This document shows, one piece after another, positions 18,298-28,512 of a stretch of DNA of 64,000 nt (its first letter is position 1; the number at the start of each line of letters is the position of its first letter). The stretch lies in assembly GCF_003121845.1 (NCBI RefSeq), contig NZ_QEWQ01000001.1, positions 124,001 through 188,000 on the forward strand, read 5' to 3'. The stretch is from Ignatzschineria ureiclastica. GTDB lineage: Bacteria > Pseudomonadota > Gammaproteobacteria > Cardiobacteriales > Wohlfahrtiimonadaceae. Made by a program: the position numbers and the translations under genes. Below the pieces are notes generated by a model. It made no database searches. It saw nothing but the letters and a program-made list of their open reading frames with translations, and was not told where the DNA came from.

Positions 18298-21138
18298 ATG
18301 CTCAATCGATATCCACTTTGGAAAAATATCCTGATTTTCGGGGTCATTATCCTCTGTACTATTTTGGCACTGCCCAACTTTTTTGGTGAAGATCCTTCTA
18401 TTCAGATCTCTCCCACAAGAGATACCCAGATCAATCAAACATTAGTCGATCGCATTGATTCAGCCCTTAAAGAGAAAAATTTTGATGTCAAAGCGATTGA
18501 AGAATCGCAAGATCAAATTTTAATTCGCTTTAGAGATACTGAAGAGCAATTGAGAGCGAAAGATCTTCTCGACGGCATGCTTCAAGATCAATATCTCACT
18601 GCCCTCAACCTTGCACCCGATATGCCCGATTGGCTCTCTAAGCTTGGCTTACAGCCGATGTATCTTGGACTTGACCTTCGTGGTGGGGTTCACTTTTTAC
18701 TTGAGATCGATATGGATGGGCTCATTACACAGCTCACCAATAGCTATGCCGAAAGTATTCGAGCAACCTTAGTTGATAAAGGGATTACGCCACTGATTGA
18801 AGTGACTGATCCTCAAACAATCAAAATCGCTTTTGGTAGCACCAATGATGCGAATCGTGCTCGCACACTGCTCTCCACTAATCAAGCCTTTATGGAATTA
18901 AGCTTTGATCCCAGTGGTAATGATCTGATTGCTCGTATTAGCAATAAAGAGATTAATGAGCGAAAAGCAAGTGCTGTCACACAAAACATCACAACACTTC
19001 GTAAACGTGTCAATGAACTTGGTGTTGCCGAGCCTGTCATTCAACAACAAGGGCTTGATCGTATTGTTGTGCAATTACCGGGGATTCAAGATACTACGCG
19101 CGCAAAAGAGATTTTAGGTACCACTGCAACGCTTGAATTTCGTATCGTTGATGATCGCTCTGCAACTGAAGCCTATAAAGCTTTAGAAACAGGCCGTGCA
19201 CCTTTAGGTACTAAACTCTATCTGACAAGAGATGGTGTTCCCTACCTTCTCAAAAGACAAATTATCCTAACCGGCGACTCTATTGTAAAAGCAACCGCCG
19301 GCATTAACCCTGAAACCAAATTACCTGAAGTTTACATTACCCTAGACTCAAAAGGGGCTGATCGTTTTGCCGAAGGGACTAAAGCCAATATCAAAAAGCC
19401 AATGGCAACGGTCTTTATCGAAAATAAACTACAAACTTCCTTTGATAAGGATGGTAATGAAGTTCGTAAGAGTGTGACCACTGAAGAGATTGCCAATGTT
19501 GCAACCATTCAAAGTCAGCTCTTCTCTAACTTCTCAATTTCAGGCATCAACTCACTCCAAGAAGCTAATAATCTTGCGATCACCTTAAGTTCAGGGGCTC
19601 TAGCCGCGCCGATCCATATCATTGAAGAGAGAACCATTGGGCCAAGCGCCGGTAAAGAGAATATCCAACGTGGAGTCGATGCCGCAGTTTATGGCCTCTT
19701 AATGGTGATGGTCTTCATGATTATTCGTTACCATGGTTTTGGTATGGTGGCCAATGTTGCTCTTGTGGCGAACTTAATCTTAGTGCTCGCTGTCCTTTCG
19801 TTACTTCAAGCCACATTAACCCTTCCGGGAATTGCCGGTATCGTACTGTCGCTCGGAATGAGTGTCGATGCGAACGTTCTGATCAATGAACGGATTCGAG
19901 AGGATCTGAAGAAAGGAAGCTCTCCACAACAAGCGATTAATAATGGTTTCGGTAAAGCATTCGGTACGATTATGGATGCTAACCTCACGAGCCTCTTCTC
20001 AGCAATTGCGCTCTTCTTCATCGGCTCAGGTCCAATCAAGGGATTTGCGGTTACGCTCTCTGTAGGGATTATCACTTCTGTTTTCACTGCTGTTTACTTT
20101 AACCGTGCGATTATCAACCTTATTTATGGTGGTCGTCGTCAAATTAAGAAACTCTCGGTGGGAAGCAAAGAACGCTTTAAAATCTTCTCAGGCGAAACCA
20201 CTTATGACTTCATGAAATATGCGAAGTTCTGGGTTGTTACTTGTGTTGTAATCTGTGTATTAGCTGTGGGTATTTCTGTCGTTAAAGGTTTTAAACTTGG
20301 CTTAGACTTCACCGGTGGTACAGAAATTGAAGCGGTCTATAGTGCACCTGTTGAGATCGATACCGTACGGGATCGATTAGAAGAAGCCGGTTTTGAATCT
20401 GTCGTTGCACAACATTTTGGTTCAGCTCGGAATGTCTTAATCAATATTCCAACGACTAATGATATTGAGCAATCTACAGTCATTACTGAGACATTGACCG
20501 CAGCTTTAACTCTTCCTGATAATCCGATGTCGATTCAAAAAATTGACTATATCGGCGCAAAAGTGGGTAGTGAATTAGTCTCTGATGGTGTGATGGCTTC
20601 TGCCTTAGCAATCTTCTTGATTCTCGTCTATATTTGGTTCCGTTTCGAATGGAAACTGGCATTAGGTACGATTCTCTCGACGGTGCATGACGGGCTATTT
20701 GTAGTTGCGGCCTTCTCGGTACTCGGACTTGAATTTGACCTTACATCATTGGCGGCAATCTTAGCTGTTATCGGTTACTCAGTGAATGATACCGTTGTTA
20801 TTCTTGACCGTATTCGCGAGAACTTTAAATCAGATCGCGTCAGTACACCGAAAGAGATTATTAATGCCTCGATCAACCAAACGCTTTCAAGAACGATCAT
20901 GACATCGATCACGACATTCTTAGCGGTATTGGCACTCTATATCTTTGGTGGTCAGGTGATTCATTCTTTCTCACTCATCATGCTAATCGGTATTGCCGTA
21001 GCAACTTACTCTTCGATCTTTATCGCAGCAGCAGGTGCTTACGTCTTTGGTCTTAAACGTGATGACTTAATCCCAGCGCCCATTACAAAAGAAGGGACTG
21101 TGATTGAAGAAGGTGATAAAGATAGCATCGCACCGTAA
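18298..21138 (+). CDS. secDF: Fused protein-export membrane protein SecDF
   Basis: Proton-driven RND-family subunit that helps pull preproteins through SecYEG. SecD and SecF are joined in one 946-residue frame. The SecD part (1 to about 620) has an N-terminal TM helix, the GLDLRGGVHFLLEID motif and periplasmic P1 domain, then five TM helices after GPSAGKENIQRGVDAA. The SecF part (about 632-946) restarts with YDFMKYAKFW, a TM helix, GLDFTGGTEIEAVYS and the C-terminal TM block with IGYSVNDTVVILDRIRE. The junction around residues 620-635 has no internal start or frameshift signal. Fusion is usual in Bacillus but uncommon in gammaproteobacteria, where the genes are normally separate. Confidence 0.95.
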   Translation: MLNRYPLWKNILIFGVIILCTILALPNFFGEDPSIQISPTRDTQINQTLVDRIDSALKEKNFDVKAIEESQDQILIRFRDTEEQLRAKDLLDGMLQDQYLTALNLAPDMPDWLSKLGLQPMYLGLDLRGGVHFLLEIDMDGLITQLTNSYAESIRATLVDKGITPLIEVTDPQTIKIAFGSTNDANRARTLLSTNQAFMELSFDPSGNDLIARISNKEINERKASAVTQNITTLRKRVNELGVAEPVIQQQGLDRIVVQLPGIQDTTRAKEILGTTATLEFRIVDDRSATEAYKALETGRAPLGTKLYLTRDGVPYLLKRQIILTGDSIVKATAGINPETKLPEVYITLDSKGADRFAEGTKANIKKPMATVFIENKLQTSFDKDGNEVRKSVTTEEIANVATIQSQLFSNFSISGINSLQEANNLAITLSSGALAAPIHIIEERTIGPSAGKENIQRGVDAAVYGLLMVMVFMIIRYHGFGMVANVALVANLILVLAVLSLLQATLTLPGIAGIVLSLGMSVDANVLINERIREDLKKGSSPQQAINNGFGKAFGTIMDANLTSLFSAIALFFIGSGPIKGFAVTLSVGIITSVFTAVYFNRAIINLIYGGRRQIKKLSVGSKERFKIFSGETTYDFMKYAKFWVVTCVVICVLAVGISVVKGFKLGLDFTGGTEIEAVYSAPVEIDTVRDRLEEAGFESVVAQHFGSARNVLINIPTTNDIEQSTVITETLTAALTLPDNPMSIQKIDYIGAKVGSELVSDGVMASALAIFLILVYIWFRFEWKLALGTILSTVHDGLFVVAAFSVLGLEFDLTSLAAILAVIGYSVNDTVVILDRIRENFKSDRVSTPKEIINASINQTLSRTIMTSITTFLAVLALYIFGGQVIHSFSLIMLIGIAVATYSSIFIAAAGAYVFGLKRDDLIPAPITKEGTVIEEGDKDSIAP

Positions 21139-21197
21139 CTGATGGTGACAATTTAACACCTCATTACAGATACAGAAATATCTTGAAATATAATCTC

Positions 21198-21236
21198 AAA
21201 AACCTTTACCGCAGGAATGCAGTAAAGGTTTTTCTT
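21198..21236 (+). terminator. Rho-independent terminator after secDF
   Basis: A 12-bp perfect stem AAAAACCTTTAC / GTAAAGGTTTTT with a GC-containing 12-nt loop; the 3' arm itself provides the T tract. The rest of the gap to ftsK (to 21478) is AT-rich and shows nothing else. Confidence 0.88.
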
Positions 21237-21478
21237 CATCTAGTGATTTTGCTAGAATAGGGAGCATTCATTTTATATTCATATTTATATTTGTTTTTAT
21301 TTTTAATACTATCGTATTGATATATGTGTATTGATCATCTTCTATTTTGATTGAAACTTTTATTCAATCTTTTCTTGAGATTTTGATCATGCTCTAACGA
21401 TTATTGAGCTATCATAGAGCATCACATTTTCCGACTCGACCGATAACTTACTACTAAAGATTATTAAAGGATCATATC

Positions 21479-24400
21479 TTGCGGCAGGCTGCTCCCTCAC
21501 AAAATAAACCCTCAGTTCTTGCGCTCTTTGCTAAAACAGCAAATGTGACGCTCTTTGTTGCAACTATTTTAATTGCACTATTGATGCTGATTAGCTTCTA
21601 TAGCTATCATCCCCATGATCCTGCATGGAGTAGCGCAACCGTCTCTTCTGAGGTCATCCACAATTATGCCGGAGAACAAGGTGCCTATTTTGCCGATATT
21701 ATGTTTTCGGCGATTGGTAAAACAGCTTGGTTGATTCCCTTCTTATTAGTGGGCTTTGGTTATCAACTCTTCCTCAAAAGACAGCTTCTAACGGTTTCCT
21801 TACATGTAGTCACAATCCGAATTATTGGCTCTTTACTTGCTATTTTTGCACTGTCTGCACTACTCGACCTTCACAGTGGTAATGGCGGTATGATGGGCGG
21901 ATTTATTGGCACCGAATTGACGAATTTCTTAAGCGTTGCCTTCTCTATGGACAATGCTTTATTGGTCTATATCGCTAAAATATTCTTCGCTATTTTAACC
22001 TTAGTCGGTTTCTATTTTATTACCGGCAGAGGCCCGATTGGTTGGGCTGATTATTGTGGTTTTGTTGCACTTTGGCTGATTCAGCAAATTTTTCCAAAAA
22101 AAAACAGTGACACAATCAACGACACAGTAGCGCCATTACCTGAGGCGCATATCTCAACAGATGATTCTACAGATGGCCCTTTTAAGCAGGAAGCCATTGA
22201 TCGTATGCTAGATCAAGATGAGCGCAAAGCACCCACCTTCTTTAATAAGCTCTTCCCACAAAAAGAGGAAGAGACGACAGCTGCCTATATTGAGCTTGAT
22301 GAAAAATTACTACAAGAAGATGATTACGAAACGAATACGCCTATTCAACATCAAGACAATAATAGTTATCGCTACAATCCTGTTGAACGTGAAGCCCAAG
22401 AAGATTCGGAAATGAGCAATAATCATAATGGTAATGATAAATCGACAATCCCACCTATTTTCCGCAATTTACAGCGCCCTAATGAATCTACCACTCAACA
22501 AGGAACAAAAAGTGAGGGTACAGAGCATAAAACCTTAGATCCTTTTAATCGTGAACTGGAAGATTGGGATCAATTTATCCGTACACCCCATACTGAATCT
22601 GAAGATAATACCGAAGCAGAAGTGCAACCTGTTGAGAAAAAAGGCATCCCTTCTATCTTCAAAAACCTCTTTAAAGCGAGAAAGCGTCCGGTACAAACAC
22701 CCGCACCTGTCGATTCTCCGATAGAACCAACGTTACACTTAAATGATGATAATGCTGTTTCTGAAGACAGATCAATAACTACCAATCAGGTAGCTCCTCA
22801 ATCTGCAGCAGCAATGACCGCTACCACTCAGGCTACTCATTACACCACTGCACCAGCTGAAGAAGAGCCGTTAGTAATCGAACCTTCAGGTTTGCAATTT
22901 GCCATTCAAGATCCGAATGAACTGAAAGCTCCGGAAGAGACACCTGAATTATCACAACCTGAGCCACTGAATATCTCATTTGCCGACAATGATGATTATG
23001 ATGATAACGAGATTACCGGTAACTTTGCAGAAGATGTCATCTCTCCAGATATCACTTATCATCAAAATGGGCAGCATCAAAATACCGTATCACATGATAT
23101 CGCTATCGATACAACAGCACCGCAACCGGCAGCTGCACCAACAGACACAGCTACAACTATTGAATCTTCGCAAACAGCCAGTGCAACAACAGGAATGGTC
23201 TACAATCCTCAAACGGGCATGATGGAAGCCAAACAGGTGCTCTATCCAATGGCAGGAAAACTGCCCGGATTAGAGTTACTAGGTAATCCGCCGGCAACAG
23301 GTGAAAGCTACGATCCGGAGGAATTACAAGAACTAGCGGAGCTGATCGAAAGCCAATTTAAACACTTCAATATTGAGGTGAAGGTTGTCAATACAGAGCC
23401 TGGCCCTGTCATTACTCGCTTTGAACTTGATCTTGCGCCCGGCGTTAAAATTGCACAGATTAATAATCTTAATAAAGATATCGCTAGAGCATTATCGGTT
23501 GCGAGTGTTCGTATTGTAGAGATCATTCCCGGAAAGCCCTATATTGGTCTTGAAATTCCGAATAAAAATCGACAAACAGTCTACTTCAAAGAGGGGCTTT
23601 ATGCCGATGAATATCGAAATAGTCATCATCCTCTGACTATTTTATTAGGTAAAGATGTCTCCGGAAAACAAGAAGTTGCGAATCTAAAAGATATGCCGCA
23701 TCTTCTGATTGCCGGAACAACGGGTTCAGGGAAATCGGTCGGTATTAATACCATTTTACTCAGCCTGCTCTATAAAGCATTGCCGGAAGATCTGCGCCTT
23801 ATTCTTATTGACCCCAAAATGTTGGAGCTCTCCGTTTATGATGGCATCCCTCATCTTTTAGCCCCTGTTGTAACGGATATGAAAGAATCGGCTAATGCGC
23901 TACGTTGGGCAGTGGTTGAGATGGAGCGCCGTTACCTTTTAATGAGTAAATTACGAGTACGTAATATCAATGGCTTCAATAATGAAGTCAAAGCGGCAAT
24001 TGCGGCGGGCGAGCCGCTGGATGATCCACTCTGGAATCCTGCCCATGAAGTCTCTGATTATGCCAAAGCACCGAAGCTTGAGCCACTTCCCTATATTGTC
24101 ATTGTGATCGATGAGCTTGCCGATATGATGATGAGCGTGGGGAAAGCAGTTGAAGAGCTGATTGCTCGCTTAACGCAAAAAGCGCGTGCTGCGGGCATTC
24201 ACTTAGTAGTAGCGACACAGCGCCCTTCTGTGGATGTCATTACAGGACTCATTAAAGCGAATATTCCTAGCCGAATTGCGTTCCAAGTCTCCAGTAAAAT
24301 CGATTCTAGAACCATTCTTGATCAACAAGGGGCTGAAAACCTCCTTGGGCAAGGAGATATGCTCTTCTTCCCAACACGTGCACAATTCCCTATTCGTGTA

Positions 24401-24754
24401 CATGGTGCTTTTGTTACAGATGATGAAGTCAATCGCGTCACAGACTTCCTCCGCTTAACCGGCGCACCTAACTATGTCGATGATATTCTTAAAGAACCGA
24501 CGGAAGAGATTCCTGGGTTATCAGAGAATGCTGCAGGCTTCACGCCATCACCTGATGATATTGAAGATGTCTTATATGATGAAGCAGTGAAGATTGTACT
24601 CGAAGATCAAAGACCCACCATCTCTTATGTTCAACGTAAGCTACGTATCGGTTATCAACGCGCCGCTCGCTTAATTGAAACGATGGAAGAACAAGGCATT
24701 GTGTCGGCGCCTGCCAATAATGGTAATCGAGAAATTTTAGTGAAATATGATTAA
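21479..24754 (+). CDS. ftsK: DNA translocase FtsK
   Basis: Septal DNA pump that segregates chromosome dimers and activates XerCD at dif. The 1091 residues fall into an N-terminal membrane domain with four TM helices (about 20-195), a long Pro/Gln/Glu/Thr-rich linker (about 200-600), the RecA-like motor with Walker [11 protein letters not shown] near 746 and Walker [14 protein letters not shown], and the winged-helix gamma domain (about 1020-1091; [26 protein letters not shown]) that reads KOPS. The start is TTG at 21479, supported by AAAGGA seven nt upstream and the absence of a nearby ATG in frame. It is a monocistronic unit. Confidence 0.96.
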   Translation: MRQAAPSQNKPSVLALFAKTANVTLFVATILIALLMLISFYSYHPHDPAWSSATVSSEVIHNYAGEQGAYFADIMFSAIGKTAWLIPFLLVGFGYQLFLKRQLLTVSLHVVTIRIIGSLLAIFALSALLDLHSGNGGMMGGFIGTELTNFLSVAFSMDNALLVYIAKIFFAILTLVGFYFITGRGPIGWADYCGFVALWLIQQIFPKKNSDTINDTVAPLPEAHISTDDSTDGPFKQEAIDRMLDQDERKAPTFFNKLFPQKEEETTAAYIELDEKLLQEDDYETNTPIQHQDNNSYRYNPVEREAQEDSEMSNNHNGNDKSTIPPIFRNLQRPNESTTQQGTKSEGTEHKTLDPFNRELEDWDQFIRTPHTESEDNTEAEVQPVEKKGIPSIFKNLFKARKRPVQTPAPVDSPIEPTLHLNDDNAVSEDRSITTNQVAPQSAAAMTATTQATHYTTAPAEEEPLVIEPSGLQFAIQDPNELKAPEETPELSQPEPLNISFADNDDYDDNEITGNFAEDVISPDITYHQNGQHQNTVSHDIAIDTTAPQPAAAPTDTATTIESSQTASATTGMVYNPQTGMMEAKQVLYPMAGKLPGLELLGNPPATGESYDPEELQELAELIESQFKHFNIEVKVVNTEPGPVITRFELDLAPGVKIAQINNLNKDIARALSVASVRIVEIIPGKPYIGLEIPNKNRQTVYFKEGLYADEYRNSHHPLTILLGKDVSGKQEVANLKDMPHLLIAGTTGSGKSVGINTILLSLLYKALPEDLRLILIDPKMLELSVYDGIPHLLAPVVTDMKESANALRWAVVEMERRYLLMSKLRVRNINGFNNEVKAAIAAGEPLDDPLWNPAHEVSDYAKAPKLEPLPYIVIVIDELADMMMSVGKAVEELIARLTQKARAAGIHLVVATQRPSVDVITGLIKANIPSRIAFQVSSKIDSRTILDQQGAENLLGQGDMLFFPTRAQFPIRVHGAFVTDDEVNRVTDFLRLTGAPNYVDDILKEPTEEIPGLSENAAGFTPSPDDIEDVLYDEAVKIVLEDQRPTISYVQRKLRIGYQRAARLIETMEEQGIVSAPANNGNREILVKYD

Positions 24755-24808
24755 CTCAATATTCACATTGATTTCAGATCTATTCGACAGTGGCAAATCA
24801 ACATAAAA

Positions 24809-24851
24809 AGCGCATATTGAAGAGCAGAGTAATTATTCATCAATATGCGCT
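24809..24851 (+). other. Inverted repeat between ftsK and the M17 peptidase gene
   Basis: A perfect 12-bp stem AGCGCATATTGA / TCAATATGCGCT with a 19-nt loop, without a following T tract. It is either a weak or factor-assisted terminator of ftsK or an operator-like element of the next gene. Confidence 0.5.
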
Positions 24852-24889
24852 GCAATAATAAAATAGTATCTATCTTGAGGAGAGATCTC

Positions 24890-26275
24890 ATGTTACAAAC
24901 TGAATTAGACCATCTTTATACAGATTCCCCAGAACATGCTATTCCTGTTGAGATCATTGAATCTCTAGAGGATACCGATCTCTCTCTAGCCCAACAGCAA
25001 CAGCTTCGCCACTTACATCCAGATTCATCACTTAAGGCTAATGAATTTATTCCTATTTTTGATGAAAAAGGGGTCCTAACTCGAGTCTTAGTTGGTCGTA
25101 ATATGCTAGAACCCTTTTTCACTCTAGGTGAAGCCTATCAAAAATTGCCTGAAGGGCACTATCAATTATCTGCAGGTCTCTCTGATAATGCACTGTTTGA
25201 ACACTTGCTTGCCTTTGGCTTAGGGGCTTATCAATTCGATCAATATAAGACTAAAAAAGAACGAAAAGTTAGCTTCTATCTACCCTATATTGTTCAAACA
25301 TCTGTTAAAAATGCGCTCAGTGCACACTATTTAACCCGCGATCTTATTAACGAGCCGGCTAATGCCTTAACCCCTGATAATTTTTCCACACAAATTCGGG
25401 CTGAATTAGCGGGTTTACCCGTTGAAGTCAAAGAAATTGCCGGTACTGATCTCTTAAAACAGAACTTCCCATTGATCTACACCGTAGGCGCGGCTAGCCG
25501 TTATCAACCGCGATTGATCGAAATTACCGCCGGCGATGCAACTGCCCCTCAATTAACCTTGGTAGGTAAAGGTGTCACCTTCGATTCTGGAGGGCTTGAT
25601 ATTAAACCTTCCAATGCGATGCGCTATATGCAAAAAGATATGGGCGGTGCGGCACACATGCTTGCACTTGGTAAGTGGATTTTGCAAGAGGAGTGGCCTA
25701 TTGCGCTACGGATCTTATTACCCATTGTGGAAAATAGCGTCTCTGAACGATCTATGCGTCCAGGTGATATTGTTAAAAGTCGTAGTGGGATCAGTGTTGA
25801 AATTGATAATACCGATGCCGAAGGTCGATTAATTTTAGCAGATACCCTCACCTATGCGCTTGAGCAATCAACGGATTTACTGCTTGACTTTGCAACTTTG
25901 ACGGGTGCGGCCCGAGTAGCATTAGGGCCTGAGATTCCAGCACTATTTAGTAATCATGAAGAGTTTGCGAATCTAATGATCCAGTCGGGAAATAAGGCAT
26001 GTGATACTGTCTGGCGCCTACCCTTTCATCAACCTTATCAAGATTGGATTGAGAGTGAACAGGCAGATATTAGCAACTCAGGTTCTGTGCCTTATGCAGG
26101 TGCGATTACCGCAGCACTCTTTCTTGAACGTTTTACTCAACCACAAGTGCCTTACGCTCATATCGATGTTATGGCTTGGAATATTCGTCATCGGCCTGGA
26201 CGACCTAAAGGGGGAGAAGCAATGGGATTACGGGCAGCCTTCTTCGCATTGAAATCTTATTTTAAATTGACATAA
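24890..26275 (+). CDS. M17-family leucyl-type aminopeptidase
   Basis: A cytosolic dizinc/dimanganese aminopeptidase that removes N-terminal residues from peptides. The catalytic C-terminal domain contains GKGVTFDSGGLDIKP near residues 225-239 (metal-binding Lys and Asp) and the family signature NTDAEGRLILAD near 306-317. At 461 residues it matches the shorter PepB-like or generic M17 enzymes rather than E. coli PepA (503 aa). The N-terminal region is divergent. The ATG at 24890 is chosen because GAGGAGAG lies directly upstream, although an open frame extends further 5'. The gene name pepA or pepB is not assigned because sequence motifs alone do not separate them. Confidence 0.92.
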   Translation: MLQTELDHLYTDSPEHAIPVEIIESLEDTDLSLAQQQQLRHLHPDSSLKANEFIPIFDEKGVLTRVLVGRNMLEPFFTLGEAYQKLPEGHYQLSAGLSDNALFEHLLAFGLGAYQFDQYKTKKERKVSFYLPYIVQTSVKNALSAHYLTRDLINEPANALTPDNFSTQIRAELAGLPVEVKEIAGTDLLKQNFPLIYTVGAASRYQPRLIEITAGDATAPQLTLVGKGVTFDSGGLDIKPSNAMRYMQKDMGGAAHMLALGKWILQEEWPIALRILLPIVENSVSERSMRPGDIVKSRSGISVEIDNTDAEGRLILADTLTYALEQSTDLLLDFATLTGAARVALGPEIPALFSNHEEFANLMIQSGNKACDTVWRLPFHQPYQDWIESEQADISNSGSVPYAGAITAALFLERFTQPQVPYAHIDVMAWNIRHRPGRPKGGEAMGLRAAFFALKSYFKLT

Positions 26276-26535
26276 TGGCTAAAGAGTCCCCAATTGTTAC
26301 CCATAAGAGTAACATGATTGACTAAAATTCCCCGAGCGAGTGCATGAAATTCAGGAATAATGGTGGCTTGTAATAGCACTTCTGATGATTTTCATTTACA
26401 ATAATTTTGCGTATCTTTCATACTATATGCGTTAAAATCTATGAATATTACGATGACTTATCATAATCATTAGAGATTAAAATGACCTGATACTATTTTA
26501 AGTTTCCCCTTTGACTTGTAATCCTATTGAAGACG

Positions 26536-27846
26536 ATGAAACAGACTCTCCGAACGCTATTTTTATTACCGATCATCCTTTTTAGCTTATTGACAATGGT
26601 CTTAGCTGAAACAGGTTTCTCTGCGTATATTGTCGATCATAAGAGCGGCAAATCAATTTATGAGCATGATGTAGATGCTAGGCGTTACCCTGCATCATTG
26701 ACGAAGGTGATGACACTTTATATTATCTTTGAGGATCTCTCAAAAGGAAAAATCTCTCTAGATACCAGAATTCCTTTCTCTGCCAAAGCAGCCGCACAGC
26801 CCCCTTCAAAAATTGGGGTACCGGCAGGCGAATCAATTTCCCTCGATCTTGCGATTAAAGCTTTAATTGTCAAATCTGCCAATGATGTGGCACTTGCTGT
26901 TGCCGAAAAGATTGGCGGATCACAAGAAGGTTTTGCAAAACGGATGAATGCTACAGCAAAACGTTTAGGTATGCATAGTAGCCATTTTGTCAACCCGCAT
27001 GGTCTATTTGATGAACAGCAATATACAACGGCGCGAGATATGGTTAAACTTGGAATGGCCATTCATAATCAATTTCCTAAATATTACCCACTTTTTAAGA
27101 CTGAAACTTTCGTCTACAACGATGTTGTATTTAAATCTCATAATCGCGTCAACAAAGATTTTCCCGGTGCAGACGGTATTAAAACAGGCTATATCCGTAA
27201 ATCAGGTTTCAATCTTTTAACTAGTGCTAAGCGCAATAATAATCGCGTTTTTGCGGTCGTTTTAGGAGGTAGAACAACGCAATTACGAGATGATCTAATG
27301 ATCTCTATGTTAGAAGAGAGCTTTAATAGTGGTTATAAGGGGCGCTCCGTCCGGGAGATTTCACCAGCCATTACCCGAGATATGACGGTTCTATTTACAC
27401 CGACCAAAGCACAACCTTCTGATAAAACATTATTGACCGATTCTAAACGTAAATTATCGCAACCCAATACGGCTGTCGCAACAGCACCTGTTAAGCTTAA
27501 AACTGCACCTGATCTTGACTTAGTCGTAACACCTGAACTTGTATTACAGTCCTCATCGGAATATAGTGCCGGTGATTACTCAGTTGGCAATGAACCCATT
27601 AGAGGACCGATCATCAGTGCCTCTAATGCGAGTCATGCCGTTCAGGTCGGTGCTTTTAAAGATTATAATGCCGCAAGGGATAGCGCTCGTAAAGCATACG
27701 AAAAAGTTCGCAGTGGTACCGTTCAGATCTTCAATACTGGCGAATATTATCGCGCCCTTTTGTCAGGACTAGATGAGAAAGAAGCCGAAAAGACTTGTAG
27801 TAACCTACGGAAAAAAAGCGTAGAGTGTTTTGTCATTATTTTATAG
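26536..27846 (+). CDS. D-alanyl-D-alanine carboxypeptidase (PBP5/6 type) with C-terminal SPOR domain
   Basis: A periplasmic low-molecular-weight penicillin-binding protein trimming pentapeptides of peptidoglycan. There is a signal peptide at residues 1-24 (…LLTMVLA|ETG). The serine-peptidase motifs are all intact: SLTK at 54-57, SAN at 114-116 and KTG at 216-218. The usual PBP5 C-terminal domain and amphipathic anchor are replaced by a Pro/Thr-rich linker and a SPOR domain (about 365-436; AVQVGAFKDYNAARDSA), which binds denuded glycan at the septum. This arrangement resembles alphaproteobacterial and Cardiobacteriales DacF-like proteins. The ATG at 26536 is preferred over the TTG at 26527, but neither has a strong ribosome binding site. 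Confidence 0.92.
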   Translation: MKQTLRTLFLLPIILFSLLTMVLAETGFSAYIVDHKSGKSIYEHDVDARRYPASLTKVMTLYIIFEDLSKGKISLDTRIPFSAKAAAQPPSKIGVPAGESISLDLAIKALIVKSANDVALAVAEKIGGSQEGFAKRMNATAKRLGMHSSHFVNPHGLFDEQQYTTARDMVKLGMAIHNQFPKYYPLFKTETFVYNDVVFKSHNRVNKDFPGADGIKTGYIRKSGFNLLTSAKRNNNRVFAVVLGGRTTQLRDDLMISMLEESFNSGYKGRSVREISPAITRDMTVLFTPTKAQPSDKTLLTDSKRKLSQPNTAVATAPVKLKTAPDLDLVVTPELVLQSSSEYSAGDYSVGNEPIRGPIISASNASHAVQVGAFKDYNAARDSARKAYEKVRSGTVQIFNTGEYYRALLSGLDEKEAEKTCSNLRKKSVECFVIIL

Positions 27847-28512
27847 GTTATTTTGTGGTCATCAAGGATCTGCGATACACACTATAAACTAGATGCAAGT
27901 AACCTTTTTAAAAAATAAATTTTTGAAAAATAACCTTTTTGAAAATAACGTGTTTGATTAAGTCAAGACTACCCCAAAATTATTACTTTGGGGTATTTTT
28001 ATAAGTGTTCTCTCTCAAATTATACCTATCTTATCACGTTCTATTTTATACAAACTCGAAAGTATAAAGAGACTCGAATCAGGATCTATTTTTTAAAATT
28101 TTTATAGAAAAGACTGTATTAGATCAATATTCCTTGGAAAAGTTTCTCACTCTCATTTAACCCAATATTATTTAACAAAACTATATGCTATCTTTAAAGA
28201 GAAAGGAAACAATCCTCACTGTATCAAAGAGGCATTATATTTGAACTTCTTCAATATTTATAAATAACGGGTATAATATTAAGTTTTTTACTACACTTTA
28301 TATTTACATAACTTAAATAATAAACTCATATTTCTGTTTTGTTTGGATTTTTATTATTTTATTGGTATTTGTATTCACATTTTTAATAGTGTTTTATTAG
28401 TTTTTTATTAGTGTTTTTCTATCCTGCCTATATACTTTTTATCCTTCATCAGTAGTGAACTAAAGTATATAAAACTATTAGATTTTAGATGATGACCTAT
28501 AAAGGAGATCTC
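27847..28512 (+). other. Long AT-rich intergenic region upstream of the DASS transporter
   Basis: About 665 bp with no credible gene. It contains the terminator of the carboxypeptidase gene (27970-28000). Near its end is a perfect 10-bp inverted repeat TATATACTTT / AAAGTATATA (28429-28438 and 28462-28471), 40 bp before the transporter start, which is a candidate operator. Confidence 0.5.
27970..28000 (+). terminator. Rho-independent terminator after the D,D-carboxypeptidase gene
   Basis: A 9-bp stem TACCCCAAA / TTTGGGGTA with an 8-nt loop is followed by TTTTTA. Confidence 0.88.
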
